Counted from the stretch's first letter, positions 8,485 through 16,899 are shown. The stretch: 64,000 bases of DNA from Rhodanobacteraceae bacterium (GCA_004299705.1 SCQS01000066.1:79897-143896), one strand, 5' to 3'. Made by a program: numbers and translations. The notes: generated from the sequence alone by a model not told the origin.

Positions 8485-9398
8485 AGCCCGCCCGCCTCCG
8501 CAATGCGCCGCTCGCGCATGGCAACGATCTCCTTGAGCCCGTTGGTGATGTATTCCTGGCGCGTGCGTGGCGGGATGCACTCGCCGTTCTGCCAGCGCCA
8601 GACGGTCGATCGGTCGATGTTGAGGAACTTGGCGAGCCCGGCGTAATCGCCGCGCGGCAAGCCTGCCATCCGCAGCCAACTGTTGTAGACCGGTAGAAAC
8701 GACTTGTGCGTCGCGCGCTCGAAACCTTCGGCCTCGATGCGATCGCGCACCTTCTCGAGCCGCTCGGCGACCTCGACGGGCAGGAACTTCACCGTGCCGT
8801 ACTCGTAATTGCGCAGCGAGTGCAGGCCGACCTCGAGCATGACGGACATTTGGAGCTGGGTCAGCCCGTAGGTGACGCGCAGGAACCGGATGTGCCGGCC
8901 GGTCATGGCCGATGGCAAGTAGTGGTGCTTGCGCCGGCGCGGCCGCGGCGCTGGCTTACTGCCGTTCGTCTTGCTTTCGCCGAGTTCGTCGTCTTCGTCC
9001 TCGAAGCCATCGCCGTTCAGCGCACCGGCGGGCACGGCGCGATGGCGCGCCTGAACCTCGGCCACCGAGGGGAGATCCGCGCTCGGCGCGGTGATCGCGT
9101 CGAACGCCTCTTCCGAGTCCACGCCGACCAGCTTCTTGTGGCTGCGCAGGTGCGCGAGAGACGCGCGCCGCGCGGCTTCGCGCAGGAAGCCCTCGACGTG
9201 TAGCAGCGCCTCGTCTTCGCGGGGCGTGTCGTTCGCGGTGAGGAACGCCAGCGTCGCGTCCTGGGCGATGTCGTCGGCGATCGCGCTCGAACTGTAGCGG
9301 TGGGCCGTGCTCCGGCACACCCGTTTGGCCACCTCGGAGAGCTCCCGAACGGCCCGGGGATCGCGCCGGCGCAGCGCGTCGCGGTCAATGATGGTCAT
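8481..9398 (-). CDS. Sigma-region-2-like and helix-turn-helix fusion protein (candidate regulator)
   Basis: 305 residues. Residues about 20-95 look like sigma-70 region 2: a helical start, IADDIAQDATLAFL (compare the usual AEDLVQE motif) and FLREAARRASLAHLRSHKK. After an acidic linker and a basic patch (RPRRRKHH) there is an Xre-type HTH around 170-215 (LRVTYGLTQLQMSVML) and a second HTH-like segment near 245-265 (GLAKFLNIDRSTVWRWQNG). No ordinary sigma region 4 is visible. Start and stop overlap both neighbours by 4 nt. It could be an alternative sigma factor or a transcription regulator; the regulon with the shared leader module would be its obvious target, but that is inference. Confidence 0.65.
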   Translation of the reverse strand: MTIIDRDALRRRDPRAVRELSEVAKRVCRSTAHRYSSSAIADDIAQDATLAFLTANDTPREDEALLHVEGFLREAARRASLAHLRSHKKLVGVDSEEAFDAITAPSADLPSVAEVQARHRAVPAGALNGDGFEDEDDELGESKTNGSKPAPRPRRRKHHYLPSAMTGRHIRFLRVTYGLTQLQMSVMLEVGLHSLRNYEYGTVKFLPVEVAERLEKVRDRIEAEGFERATHKSFLPVYNSWLRMAGLPRGDYAGLAKFLNIDRSTVWRWQNGECIPPRTRQEYITNGLKEIVAMRERRIAEAGGL

Positions 9399-10279
9399 GA
9401 GTAATCTCCCGTTCCGAACAGGGTTTCGCGCTCTTCAGGCGTCAGCACGTCGGGTCCGCCATCGAGGAAGGTGGTTTCGTCCTGGTCGTCCAGGAAACTG
9501 CGGGCGAAGCTGGTGCGCCGGCTGGAAACGAACTCCGCCGAGCGCGCCGCGAACCAGACCCGGCCTGCTGTCAGGCCGAGGATCCCCGCATCGACCAGGG
9601 CGGCGATCGTCTCGTCGGCGTCATCGACGCCAGCGTCGGCGAGTCCGGCGATGACCTGGGTGATGGCGCGCGACGGATAGCACCACACGTCGGTTGCGAC
9701 CTTGACGCCGTTCCAGCCGCACCGGGTGGCCGCGCCGGCGAAGCTCTCGTGCAGCCTCGCACTCTCGCTCAAGGGGCCGTCGAGAACGATCCCGCGCCGG
9801 AACAAATAGTGTTGGATGGCCGACTGCATGACGTACGGCCGCACTTCAAGCATGTGGCACGTCTGGGCGAACGTCACGCGCTTGGCCCCATCGGACAGCG
9901 CGTGTCCGAAGCACCAGCGCAGTGCCGCGGCGCGCTTGTTCGGTGGCGTGGAGGGCCTGATTGACGTATGGCACATCCGGGCGAAGAGCCGGCAAAAGGG
10001 AACCTGCTCGTCCTCCCAGTCGCTCCATGTCTCGCTCGTCCCGCCCCTGACGGCGCTGTCGAGACGAAGGCGCGAAGCCGTCTGGTCGGCCGCCGGCGCG
10101 CGTTCGAGCAGACCAGGGCCGTCGAACACCGGCATCGCCGGCTGCCGTTTCCGCGCGGGCGCGGCCGGCTCGGCCTTGGCCAGTTCCAGGAACCCGAAGC
10201 TCGAGGCGTCGTCGGTCTCGCCCCAGATGCTGGGATCGACGGGTCCGCTCTCGTCCCTATGCGGCGTGGTGTCGCTCAT
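9395..10279 (-). CDS. Putative helix-turn-helix protein
   Basis: 294 residues. An acidic N terminus of about 90 residues is followed by a Cys-containing helical part (CRLFARMCH, ALRWCFGHAL) and VTFAQTCHMLEVRPYVMQSA, which reads like the HTH of phage-type regulators that bind through one N-proximal HTH. The C terminus is acidic. It overlaps the sigma-like gene by 4 nt, so the two are made together. Confidence 0.5.
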   Translation of the reverse strand: MSDTTPHRDESGPVDPSIWGETDDASSFGFLELAKAEPAAPARKRQPAMPVFDGPGLLERAPAADQTASRLRLDSAVRGGTSETWSDWEDEQVPFCRLFARMCHTSIRPSTPPNKRAAALRWCFGHALSDGAKRVTFAQTCHMLEVRPYVMQSAIQHYLFRRGIVLDGPLSESARLHESFAGAATRCGWNGVKVATDVWCYPSRAITQVIAGLADAGVDDADETIAALVDAGILGLTAGRVWFAARSAEFVSSRRTSFARSFLDDQDETTFLDGGPDVLTPEERETLFGTGDYS

Positions 10280-10294
10280 GCTGCGGATCCGGCA

Positions 10295-11329
10295 TCAGGC
10301 AACTTCGCCGGCGCCGTCGGCCGCGGCCTTGGCCCTGCTGGCGCGCTTGCGCGGCTTGGCCTCGGCTTCGGCATCTGCCGCATCGCCTTCCTGCTGGCCG
10401 CCGCCCGCCAGTGCGGCAGCCAACTCGTCGTCGGACGGCAGCGTGCCCAGCCCGGCGTCGTCCGTGCCGGCTACCGCGGCAGCGGGTTCAGGCTTGTCAC
10501 GGTTTGTCACCGGGGAACGATCAGTGACTTCCGTCGCACTTGAGGCCATCTTCTCGGCATAGAAAATGCGACACGCTTCTTGCCACCACTGTGGCATTTT
10601 TCGATTTTCGAAGTCGGTGTTGCTTGCTTGCGTGATGCGCCTCGGGTCAGACCAGAACTCGATTGCCACTTTGCCGTCCGCGTCCTGTGCGGACACGGCA
10701 TCGGCAACTACCCGCAGCGGCATCAGCTTCTTCAGCCGGCTACCCAGCCGCTGGTCGGCACCACGGATGTTGATGGGAATGTCGCGTGCGCCGTCGGCGT
10801 ACTGCGAAAGCATGACCCGCAAATACCCGGGCTTGCTCGGATCAGAGGGAGCGATGTACGTCTTGGAGCCAAGGAAGCCCGTCAATTTCAGGTCGTTGGT
10901 GTACCCGTTGGCGTATTTGCCGCCCTTCCCGGCCTCTTTCAGGATGGCCTCGATGGTCGCCTCGTCGAGCGCCATGTTTTCACGGATACGGTCGCGGGCG
11001 TTGCGCAGGGCCTCGAACGGGTCCTCGTCCCGGCGGATGTTCAGCAAGGGGAACAGCATGAAGTCCCGGTTGCGGGTCGACTGCACGGTCGCGCGCTTGA
11101 CCAGCAGCAGGTGCAGTTCGGGGGTTCCCTGCCAGGAAACGGCATGGGCCTTGACTTCCACGGGGCTATTGTCGACCGGGGGCCGGAAGTTCCGCTTCAC
11201 GCGGAAACGCAGGATTCGCTTGGGATCGGCCGACTGGCGGAGCAGGAACAGGTTGTTTTGCACTCCCCATGCGTAACCGGAAAACCAGCAGACATTTTGG
11301 GAACCGTTAACGAACTGGGAAGCGTCCAT
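10295..11329 (-). CDS. Possible OB-fold protein, first gene of the ten-gene operon
   Basis: 344 residues. The N-terminal segment NNLFLLRQSADPKRILRFRV resembles the start of single-strand DNA-binding OB folds, and a similar strand pattern recurs near residues 160-240 (GYLRVMLSQYADG, KVAIEFWSDPRRIT). The last 80 residues are low-complexity acidic then basic (KPRKRASRAKAAADG). I infer a nucleic-acid-binding role with low certainty. It lies at the head of the operon, with a divergent intergenic region upstream. Confidence 0.5.
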   Translation of the reverse strand: MDASQFVNGSQNVCWFSGYAWGVQNNLFLLRQSADPKRILRFRVKRNFRPPVDNSPVEVKAHAVSWQGTPELHLLLVKRATVQSTRNRDFMLFPLLNIRRDEDPFEALRNARDRIRENMALDEATIEAILKEAGKGGKYANGYTNDLKLTGFLGSKTYIAPSDPSKPGYLRVMLSQYADGARDIPINIRGADQRLGSRLKKLMPLRVVADAVSAQDADGKVAIEFWSDPRRITQASNTDFENRKMPQWWQEACRIFYAEKMASSATEVTDRSPVTNRDKPEPAAAVAGTDDAGLGTLPSDDELAAALAGGGQQEGDAADAEAEAKPRKRASRAKAAADGAGEVA

Positions 11330-11470
11330 GGGTGGCCGTGTGGGTAGTGACTGTGCGCAATAGCGTATTGCATGATGCGTAACCGTGCAAGTACACTCTC
11401 ATGGTAACTACTGGCAACGTCACGTTTTGGGGACCAGGGATCTGGGAAATACACAAAACAGAGGGTTCAA
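11330..11470. promoter_or_regulatory. Divergent intergenic region between two operons
   Basis: Promoters for the minus-strand operon and for the plus-strand gene at 11471 must lie here. On the plus strand TGG-N8-GGCAACG at 11403-11420 is one base away from the shared core, but no GAA-hairpin follows at the usual distance. ACGGTTACGC on the minus strand (about 11379-11388) recurs as ACGGTTACG near 25907-25915. Confidence 0.4.
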
Positions 11471-11812
11471 ATGATGGACTTGGACATCAACGATGCAGCG
11501 GGGCAGCACGAACTTCTCGAGATGGACGCGAAGTGGGACCTGTCGGCCGCCGCAGTGCTGGCGACAGCCCGCGGCGACAAGCACGCGCCTGATCTCGTGG
11601 TTGCAGCGAAAAAGATGTACGACCTGGCCGAACGCGCCAGGCAGGAAAACCTGTTGCCGTGGCCGCAGGTTTCGCTCGAAGACGACATGGAGCGCATGGA
11701 GCGCATGGTCTCCGCCCGTCCGGCGCTCTGCGGCATCAAGGGCGTGGTCTGGGGTGAGGCGGCGATGCTGATGATGCACCTCGTCACCATCGCGCCGGGG
11801 CTCCTGAACTGA
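11471..11812 (+). CDS. Hypothetical acidic protein
   Basis: 113 residues, helical and acidic, preceded by AGAGGG at a good distance from ATG 11471 (ATG 11474 is possible). No motif recognised. It stands alone, ended by a strong terminator. Confidence 0.65.
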   Translation: MMDLDINDAAGQHELLEMDAKWDLSAAAVLATARGDKHAPDLVVAAKKMYDLAERARQENLLPWPQVSLEDDMERMERMVSARPALCGIKGVVWGEAAMLMMHLVTIAPGLLN

Positions 11813-11823
11813 CGCACGGCGAC

Positions 11824-11855
11824 AAAAAAGGCCCCGCTCTGGCGGGGCCTTTTCG
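11824..11855 (+). terminator. Intrinsic terminator
   Basis: AAGGCCCCGCTCTGGCGGGGCCTTTT forms a GC hairpin with a T-run on the plus strand, 11 nt after the gene at 11471-11812; A-run on the other side makes it bidirectional. Confidence 0.85.
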
Positions 11856-11960
11856 TATCTGGGGTTCTCGGCGGCACTGGCGGCTACCAATGCGCAACCA
11901 TTGCGAGGGGTGAGCACGGCCATCACCGCCGATGCGCAACATTCGTTGCACGCGATCGCC

Positions 11961-12003
11961 AAAAAAGAAGATCCCCGGTCGATTGCTCGATCGGGGATCT
12001 GTT
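11961..12003 (-). terminator. Intrinsic terminator
   Basis: AGATCCCCG...CGGGGATCT hairpin, with a run of six A on the plus strand that becomes the T-run for the minus-strand gene ending at 12009. Confidence 0.8.
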
Positions 12004-12008
12004 TGGCA

Positions 12009-12200
12009 TTAGCGGGAGGCCCGCTGTTGTGCCGTGCGCAGCGAGCTGTGATAAGCCAGCACGCCCGCGGCTTGCAAGATGACGGGATTGACTTCCCGAC
12101 CTTCATCGGCTTCCCGGATGATCCTGGAAACCGAGTGCTCCGTTGAGGCGATACCAAAGCGGTTCATCGTTTTGACCGCTTCCGTCTTCGACATGTTCAT
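12009..12200 (-). CDS. Small protein of the shared regulon
   Basis: 63 residues from ATG 12200 with CGGAG upstream. Contains STEHSVSRIIREADEG; helical, no known family. It has its own leader module and terminator, so it is a complete one-gene unit, divergent from ardC. Confidence 0.6.
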   Translation of the reverse strand: MNMSKTEAVKTMNRFGIASTEHSVSRIIREADEGREVNPVILQAAGVLAYHSSLRTAQQRASR

Positions 12201-12416
12201 TGCAGCACTCCGATATGGCTCCCACGAGCCTTCATGGCTACAGGAAACCGGCGCCATTCCGGTCGTGTTGCGTGGTGTGCCCTTGAGAATCGGGCGCCGG
12301 CGCGAACCTGGCTCGGGGCGCGCAAGCGCAAGTAAACGGCGCAGCGCGTGGCGCATCAGCGCATCAGGCGGCGCGCGTGACGGCCGTGCTTCGCGCACGC
12401 GGCGGCGCGAATTCGA
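12201..12416. other. Intergenic part of the ardC divergent region
   Basis: Gene-free apart from the minus-strand module at 12217-12283. The remainder is GC-rich with no further signal I can identify. Confidence 0.4.
12217..12283 (-). promoter_or_regulatory. Shared leader module (gene at 12200)
   Basis: Core at 12266-12283 reads AGG-GCACACCA-CGCAACA on the minus strand. After 32 nt comes GAA and the stem GGCTC/GAGCC. Confidence 0.65.
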
Positions 12417-12488
12417 TGGACATCGGTCGCAACGCGTTCAGCGGAAGCGGCGGACGCATCTCCATGAAGCCGTACTTCGTACGGTACG
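12417..12488 (+). promoter_or_regulatory. Shared leader module (ardC)
   Basis: Core TGG-ACATCGGT-CGCAACG at 12417-12434; 31 nt later GAA at 12466 and the stem CCGTAC/GTACGG. One of five clear plus-strand copies showing that the module follows the gene's direction. Confidence 0.7.
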
Positions 12489-12500
12489 TGGAGAGAAACA

Positions 12501-13436
12501 ATGCACAAACGTGAGCGCCCTCCCCGCCAAGCGGCGGATTGGATGGCGATTCTGCAACAGGCTTTGAACGAGCCTGGCGTGGCCAACCGCGCGTACCACC
12601 TGTTCCACCGGTTCTCGCTGGGCAACTCGCTCTGGGCCGCCCTGCAAATCGAGGGCCGCGGGCTGCCGCTGGGTCCGATCGCTTCCTTCAAGAAGTGGCA
12701 GGACCTCGGTCGCCAGGTGCGCAAGGGCGAAAAAGGCATCAGCCTCCTGATGCCGGTGATCGTCGGCGGCAAGAAGAAGCGCAAAGACGCGCAGGCGGCT
12801 ACCGAAGCACCTGCAGCATGGCTGGTGGGTGGCGGAAGCGAGCCAACCAAGAGTGACGCCGAGTCACAGGCGGGCCGGCGCATCTTCGTCGAACGCGCGC
12901 ACTGGTTCACCCTGGCTCAAACCGATCCGATCGAGGGCGTCGAGCCCAACCCGGCCGCGCAAGCGGAGCCGGACGCGATCGAATTCGTGCCCGACCGCGC
13001 CATCGAGAAGCTGGGCTTCCGCCGCGAGCGGTTCCACAACACCGACGGCAACAAGATGGGGTACTCCTATCCCGGCGAAGGCGTCCTGGCCGTCAGCGAC
13101 CTGGCAACCGATCCGACGAAGACCCTGATCCACGAAATGGCGCACTGCCTGCTGCACACCGACAGTGAGGCGATCGTGGAAGGCCGCACGCTGCCGCGCG
13201 CGATCATCGAGGTCGAGGCCGAGTGCGTGGCGTATCTCGTCTGCGCGACGATCGGCCACATGGCCAGTGCCGCACACATGCGCGAGTACATCCAATCGTG
13301 GTTGTCGCTTTCGGGCGAAGGGTCGGACGTGTTCACCAAGAAGAACGCGTCCCGCGTGTTCAGCGCGGCGAACAAGATCATCCAGGCCGGTACCGAGCTG
13401 GACGAAGTGGAAGAAATGCAGCGCGCCGCTGCATGA
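12501..13436 (+). CDS. ardC: ArdC-like antirestriction protein
   Basis: 311 residues. The N-terminal ssDNA-binding ArdC domain (residues about 10-140) shows LGNSLWAALQI, FKKWQDLGRQVRKGEKGI and IFVERAHWFTLAQT. The C-terminal zincin-like metallopeptidase has LIHEMAHCLLH near 209-219 (HExxH) and EVEAECVAYLV with the third zinc ligand Glu. ArdC proteins protect incoming conjugative DNA from host restriction. It is preceded by a shared leader module and AGAG, and followed by its own terminator. Typical family length. Confidence 0.9.
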   Translation: MHKRERPPRQAADWMAILQQALNEPGVANRAYHLFHRFSLGNSLWAALQIEGRGLPLGPIASFKKWQDLGRQVRKGEKGISLLMPVIVGGKKKRKDAQAATEAPAAWLVGGGSEPTKSDAESQAGRRIFVERAHWFTLAQTDPIEGVEPNPAAQAEPDAIEFVPDRAIEKLGFRRERFHNTDGNKMGYSYPGEGVLAVSDLATDPTKTLIHEMAHCLLHTDSEAIVEGRTLPRAIIEVEAECVAYLVCATIGHMASAAHMREYIQSWLSLSGEGSDVFTKKNASRVFSAANKIIQAGTELDEVEEMQRAAA

Positions 13437-13445
13437 TCGAGCAAC

Positions 13446-13482
13446 AGAAAAGCCGCCGGCATCACTGCTGGCGGCTTTCTCT
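13446..13482 (+). terminator. Intrinsic terminator of ardC
   Basis: AAAGCCGCCGGCATCACTGC then TGGCGGCTTTCTCTT: stem GCCGCC/GGCGGC with a T-rich tail. Confidence 0.85.
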
Positions 13483-13496
13483 TGTGTTCGAGTCGG

Positions 13497-13531
13497 AAAA
13501 CAGGAAGCCCGACCTCGCGCGGTCGGGCTTC
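13497..13531 (-). terminator. Intrinsic terminator
   Basis: GAAGCCCGACC/GGTCGGGCTTC stem with an A-run on the plus strand, serving the minus-strand gene ending at 13544. Confidence 0.8.
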
Positions 13532-13543
13532 AGGGTGGATATT

Positions 13544-13870
13544 TCAGGCGTGGCCGTACCGGAGCGCCACTTCCGCGAGCAGCGAGTTGACCTCGGCTTC
13601 GCTGGCGTAGCGCAGGATGGCCTTGTAGTCAGGAACTTCGATCCCGCACTTTTGCACGTTGGCGGCGAGCGAGATCAGGCTGCGGATCACGCCATCGCGC
13701 TCCCTGCGCAGATCATTGGCGTGATTGGCCAGTGTCTTCGCGGTATTCAAGGCCGTCTCGCACATGGCATCGGACGTGGCAACGCACCGGTTCAGGCGCC
13801 TGTTCTCGATCACCAGGCTGGCGGTGCAGAAGCACAGCACCAGGACGCCCGCGGCGAGCAAGATCATCAT
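13544..13870 (-). CDS. Small membrane-anchored protein
   Basis: 108 residues from ATG 13870 (CGGAG upstream). A transmembrane helix at the N terminus (ILLAAGVLVLCFCTASLVI) is followed by a helical extramembrane part with four Cys. This plan is like phage Rz-type spanins or small entry-exclusion proteins, without sequence proof. It is a one-gene unit with module and terminator. Confidence 0.65.
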   Translation of the reverse strand: MMILLAAGVLVLCFCTASLVIENRRLNRCVATSDAMCETALNTAKTLANHANDLRRERDGVIRSLISLAANVQKCGIEVPDYKAILRYASEAEVNSLLAEVALRYGHA

Positions 13871-13884
13871 GGTTCGTCTCCGTT

Positions 13885-13954
13885 CCGCCGGATTGGCGGG
13901 GTTCACGTGAGCAGATGGCCACCGGCGCGCCGAACGTGTTGCGGGAGATGCCCA
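13885..13954 (-). promoter_or_regulatory. Shared leader module (gene at 13870)
   Basis: Core TGG-GCATCTCC-CGCAACA at 13937-13954, 32 nt, then GAA and stem CCCCGCC/GGCGG. Confidence 0.75.
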
Positions 13955-14006
13955 CACTTCTGGCAGTAACCGTGTGCGCTGGCACGCAACGCGGTACCCT
14001 TCCGGG

Positions 14007-14678
14007 ATGTGCGGCCGCTTCGTCCAGCTCCCGCTGAAATTCCCGGAACGCCTGCCGTGGCCGGAGCTCGCCGGCGAGCTGCAGGAAATGAACCCGCGCT
14101 ACAACCTGGCGCCGACGCAGCGCGCGGCGGTGGTGTTGGACGAAGCCGGGAAGGCGGTGGTGCGGAAGCTGCGCTGGGGCCTGCTGCCGAGATGGATCAA
14201 AGACACCAAGCAGTCGTACTCGATGATTAACGCGCGCATCGAGACGGTGGCGACCAAGCCTGCCTACCGCGCGGCGTTCAAGTCGCGCCGCTGCCTGATC
14301 CCGATGGCGGGGTACTACGAATGGCGCGACACGCCGGATGGCAAGCAACCCTATTTCATCGCGCACAGGGATGGCATCGACCTGTTCGCGGCAGGCCTGT
14401 GGGAACCGCGGCACCGGCTGCAACGGGAGACCGAGGAAGGGTCATGCACCGTCATCACGCGCGATGCGCGGGACGAAGCGGGAACGGTCCACGACAGGAT
14501 GCCGGTGTTCCTCGAGCCGGACGCGGCCGACCGCTTCATGCGGGCCGGGCCCGACGAAGCCATGGAGATCCTGATGGCGTCGCCAACACCGCCACTCGAG
14601 GTGCGCGCCGTCTCGCGCCGTGTGAACGGCGTCAAAGAGGATGAGCCGTCACTGCTTGATGTGATCGACCGAACGTAG
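14007..14678 (+). CDS. SOS-associated peptidase / abasic-site DNA-protein crosslinker (YedK/HMCES family)
   Basis: 223 residues starting MCGRFV, where Cys2 is the catalytic residue once Met is removed; an upstream in-frame start at 13974 would bury it, so ATG 14007 is right. Other family signatures are present: NPRYNLAPTQ, WGLLPRWIKD, INARIETV, RRCLIPMAGYYEW and VHDRMPVFL. The family shields abasic sites in ssDNA by forming a thiazolidine crosslink. It lies 33 nt before umuD, so damage tolerance genes are grouped. Confidence 0.9.
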   Translation: MCGRFVQLPLKFPERLPWPELAGELQEMNPRYNLAPTQRAAVVLDEAGKAVVRKLRWGLLPRWIKDTKQSYSMINARIETVATKPAYRAAFKSRRCLIPMAGYYEWRDTPDGKQPYFIAHRDGIDLFAAGLWEPRHRLQRETEEGSCTVITRDARDEAGTVHDRMPVFLEPDAADRFMRAGPDEAMEILMASPTPPLEVRAVSRRVNGVKEDEPSLLDVIDRT

Positions 14679-14711
14679 CACGATCACAAACCGCCCAGCC
14701 AGCGTCGCGCC

Positions 14712-15206
14712 ATGAACGTCGTGCCACTGCCAACCCTCACCTTTCGCGCCCGCGCAGTCATTGATCCGCCGCTGTGCCCGCGTCCCGTGGGAGCCGTGCG
14801 CGCGCGGCTGGGCTTCCCCTCTCCCGCACAGGACTTCGAGGACGATCAGCTCGACCTCAACCAGCTTCTGGTCCGCAACCCGCCGGCGACGTTCTTCTAC
14901 CGCACGGAAGGTCGGTCAATGGAAGCGTTCGGCATCTTCCACGGCGACATCGTTTCAGTGGATCGGTCGCTGGAACCGTCCGACGGTGCGCTGGTGGTGG
15001 CCATCTGGGACGACAACGGGCCGGCGTGCAAGCAGCTCCGCGTGCGCGGCGATGGTATCGAGCTCCGCTCGGGCGCCGGTGCGGAACCACCAATCGTGCT
15101 CACCGGCGAAACCAGTGTCGAGGCCTACGTCATCACGGGCGTGGTGCGTGTGCTGGTGACCGGGAACCCGCCGCGAGGCCGCACTCGACGCAACGCGCGC
15201 GCCTAG
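14712..15206 (+). CDS. umuD: UmuD-like S24 peptidase
   Basis: 164 residues. GFPSPAQDFEDDQLDLNQLL matches the region after the UmuD cleavage site, GRSM carries the catalytic Ser, and ACKQLRVR the catalytic Lys. Self-cleavage by the RecA filament would give the active subunit of polymerase V. The residue pair at the cleavage point is L-G, not the C-G of E. coli UmuD. It is followed by the UmuC gene after 250 nt rather than directly, because a small opposing gene lies between them. Confidence 0.88.
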   Translation: MNVVPLPTLTFRARAVIDPPLCPRPVGAVRARLGFPSPAQDFEDDQLDLNQLLVRNPPATFFYRTEGRSMEAFGIFHGDIVSVDRSLEPSDGALVVAIWDDNGPACKQLRVRGDGIELRSGAGAEPPIVLTGETSVEAYVITGVVRVLVTGNPPRGRTRRNARA

Positions 15207-15375
15207 CGCCGACCGTTGCGCGCTCGATGTGTCCGCACGCGAGGCGCGCGTAATCCATCTCGAACAGTCCGCGGCCATGCACCAGAACTTCCACGATCTC
15301 GCGCAGCGGGCCGCGTTTCTGCCTGCCGACGCGCGGGCGGTGGCCAGCAATCCATCGGTTGGTGAGTGTGCCCAT
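15133..15375 (-). CDS. Possible small zinc-finger protein opposite umuD
   Basis: 80 residues from ATG 15375 with TGGAG 10 nt upstream. The C-terminal half has YARLACGHIERATV and RARCVECG, spaced like a small C-x-H...C-x2-C zinc ribbon. It overlaps the 3' end of umuD by 74 nt on the other strand, and no leader module precedes it, so it may be spurious. Confidence 0.4.
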   Translation of the reverse strand: MGTLTNRWIAGHRPRVGRQKRGPLREIVEVLVHGRGLFEMDYARLACGHIERATVGARRARCVECGLAAGSRSPAHAPRP

Positions 15376-15455
15376 GGTCGTCATCTCCAGTATTCGCGTT
15401 CTCGCGCACTGGTGCAGACGTGTGACATCCGCGAAATCGCGCGAGGGCATGCGCG

Positions 15456-16709
15456 ATGACTTTCGCCCTTGTCGATGGGAACAACTTCTATGCCTCGGTC
15501 GAGGCGATTTTTCAAATCGCACTGCGCGGCAAGCCGCTGGTGGTGTTGAGCAACAATGATGGGTGCGCGATCGCGCGCTCGGCGGAGGCCAAGGCGCTCG
15601 GCATCAAGATGGGCCAGCCCGCGCACGAACTCCGCGGCCTGGTCAGGTCGCACGGGCTCCTGATGCGCTCGGCAAACTTCACCTTGTACGGCGACATGAG
15701 CGCGCGCGTGCTCGCGATCCTGCGAGACGCGTCGCCACGCGTTGAGCCGTATTCGATCGACGAATCGTTCATTGACCTTTCCGGGGTGCGCGATCGCATC
15801 GGGTTTGCCAAGGAACTGCGCGATCGCATCCGCCGCTGGACGGGCGTGCCGAACTGCATCGGCATCGGGCCCACGAAGACGCTCGCCAAGGCGGCCAACA
15901 AACTCGCGAAGCGCGGACCGGGCGTGGTCGACCTCACCGACACCGCCGCGCGCTCGGCGGGCCTCGCCGATTTCGCTGTGGGCGACGTCTGGGGTGTCGG
16001 TCCGCGCTGGGAAGCCAAGCTCAACGCACTCGGCATCGAAACTGCGGCGGCGCTGCGCGACGCCTCGCCGGAGCTGATCGTCGGACGTTTCGGCGTGGTG
16101 CTGGCGCGCACGCAGCGCGAGCTGCAGGGCTATCCGTGCGCGGGCATCGAGCCGACGGAGCCGGACCGGCAGCAAATCATGGTCTCGCGAAGCTTCGGTG
16201 AGCGCGTGACGGACCACGCGGCCGTCGCCGAAGCGCTCGCAACCTTCGCCGCGCGCGCGACCGAAAAACTCCGCAACGGCGGTCTCACCGCCGGCGCCGT
16301 GTGGATCTTCGCCAACTCCGACGTTTTCCGGCCCGAGCTGCCGCAACACCACCCGAGCCGCGCGGTCACACTGCCACGGCCAACCATGGATACGCGGGGC
16401 GTGCTGCAGGCGGTCAGCCTGCTGTTCCGTGGATTCCTGCGTGATGGCTATGCCTACAAGCGAGCCGGCGTGGCCCTGCTCGACCTGGCGCGTCCGGAGC
16501 GGCTGCAGCCTGACATGTTCCGTTCGGCCGTCGCAGGCGATCCGGCACTGATGGCAACGCTCGACGCGATCAATCGCAGGTTCGGGCGCGGCACCGCAGA
16601 ATTCGCGGCCACGGGTTGGCGAACGAACCCTGTGTGGGCGATGCGGCAGCGGAACGTGTCGCCGCGGTACACCACGCGTTGGGCGGAATTGCCGAGCGTG
16701 GCCTGCTGA
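15456..16709 (+). CDS. umuC: UmuC-like Y-family DNA polymerase subunit
   Basis: 417 residues. Palm residues FALVDGNNFYASVEAIF (catalytic Asp), SNNDGCAIARS, and YSIDESFIDL (second carboxylate pair) are intact; a helix-hairpin-helix region (VGDVWGVGPRWEAKL) and little finger follow. The C terminus has the DUF4113 ending (NPVWAMRQRNVSPRYTTRW). With UmuD it would form an error-prone translesion polymerase. Full length. Confidence 0.92.
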   Translation: MTFALVDGNNFYASVEAIFQIALRGKPLVVLSNNDGCAIARSAEAKALGIKMGQPAHELRGLVRSHGLLMRSANFTLYGDMSARVLAILRDASPRVEPYSIDESFIDLSGVRDRIGFAKELRDRIRRWTGVPNCIGIGPTKTLAKAANKLAKRGPGVVDLTDTAARSAGLADFAVGDVWGVGPRWEAKLNALGIETAAALRDASPELIVGRFGVVLARTQRELQGYPCAGIEPTEPDRQQIMVSRSFGERVTDHAAVAEALATFAARATEKLRNGGLTAGAVWIFANSDVFRPELPQHHPSRAVTLPRPTMDTRGVLQAVSLLFRGFLRDGYAYKRAGVALLDLARPERLQPDMFRSAVAGDPALMATLDAINRRFGRGTAEFAATGWRTNPVWAMRQRNVSPRYTTRWAELPSVAC

Positions 16710-16860
16710 GCTGTAGGAATTTCCCTACAAATCGCCAGGCCAACGGCTTACAGACTGCAGGTGGGACGTCGCCTACTCTGTACGCGGAGTCCGGTGTCCT
16801 TTGGCGCGCCACGGAACAGGTGCATAGCCGACGCCGGACTCCGTCTGCTTACCGCGCACC

Positions 16861-16893
16861 GAAAAGAAAACCGCCAGCCCGAAGGCTGGCGGT
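16861..16893 (-). terminator. Intrinsic terminator
   Basis: CCGCCAGCC/GGCTGGCGG stem with A-rich left flank, ending the minus-strand gene at 16900. Confidence 0.8.
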
Positions 16894-16899
16894 GGTATG

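Noticed and set aside
14007..16709. LexA-type SOS box upstream of the damage-tolerance genes
   Set aside because: No CTGT-N8-ACAG site was found near 14007, 14712 or 15456.
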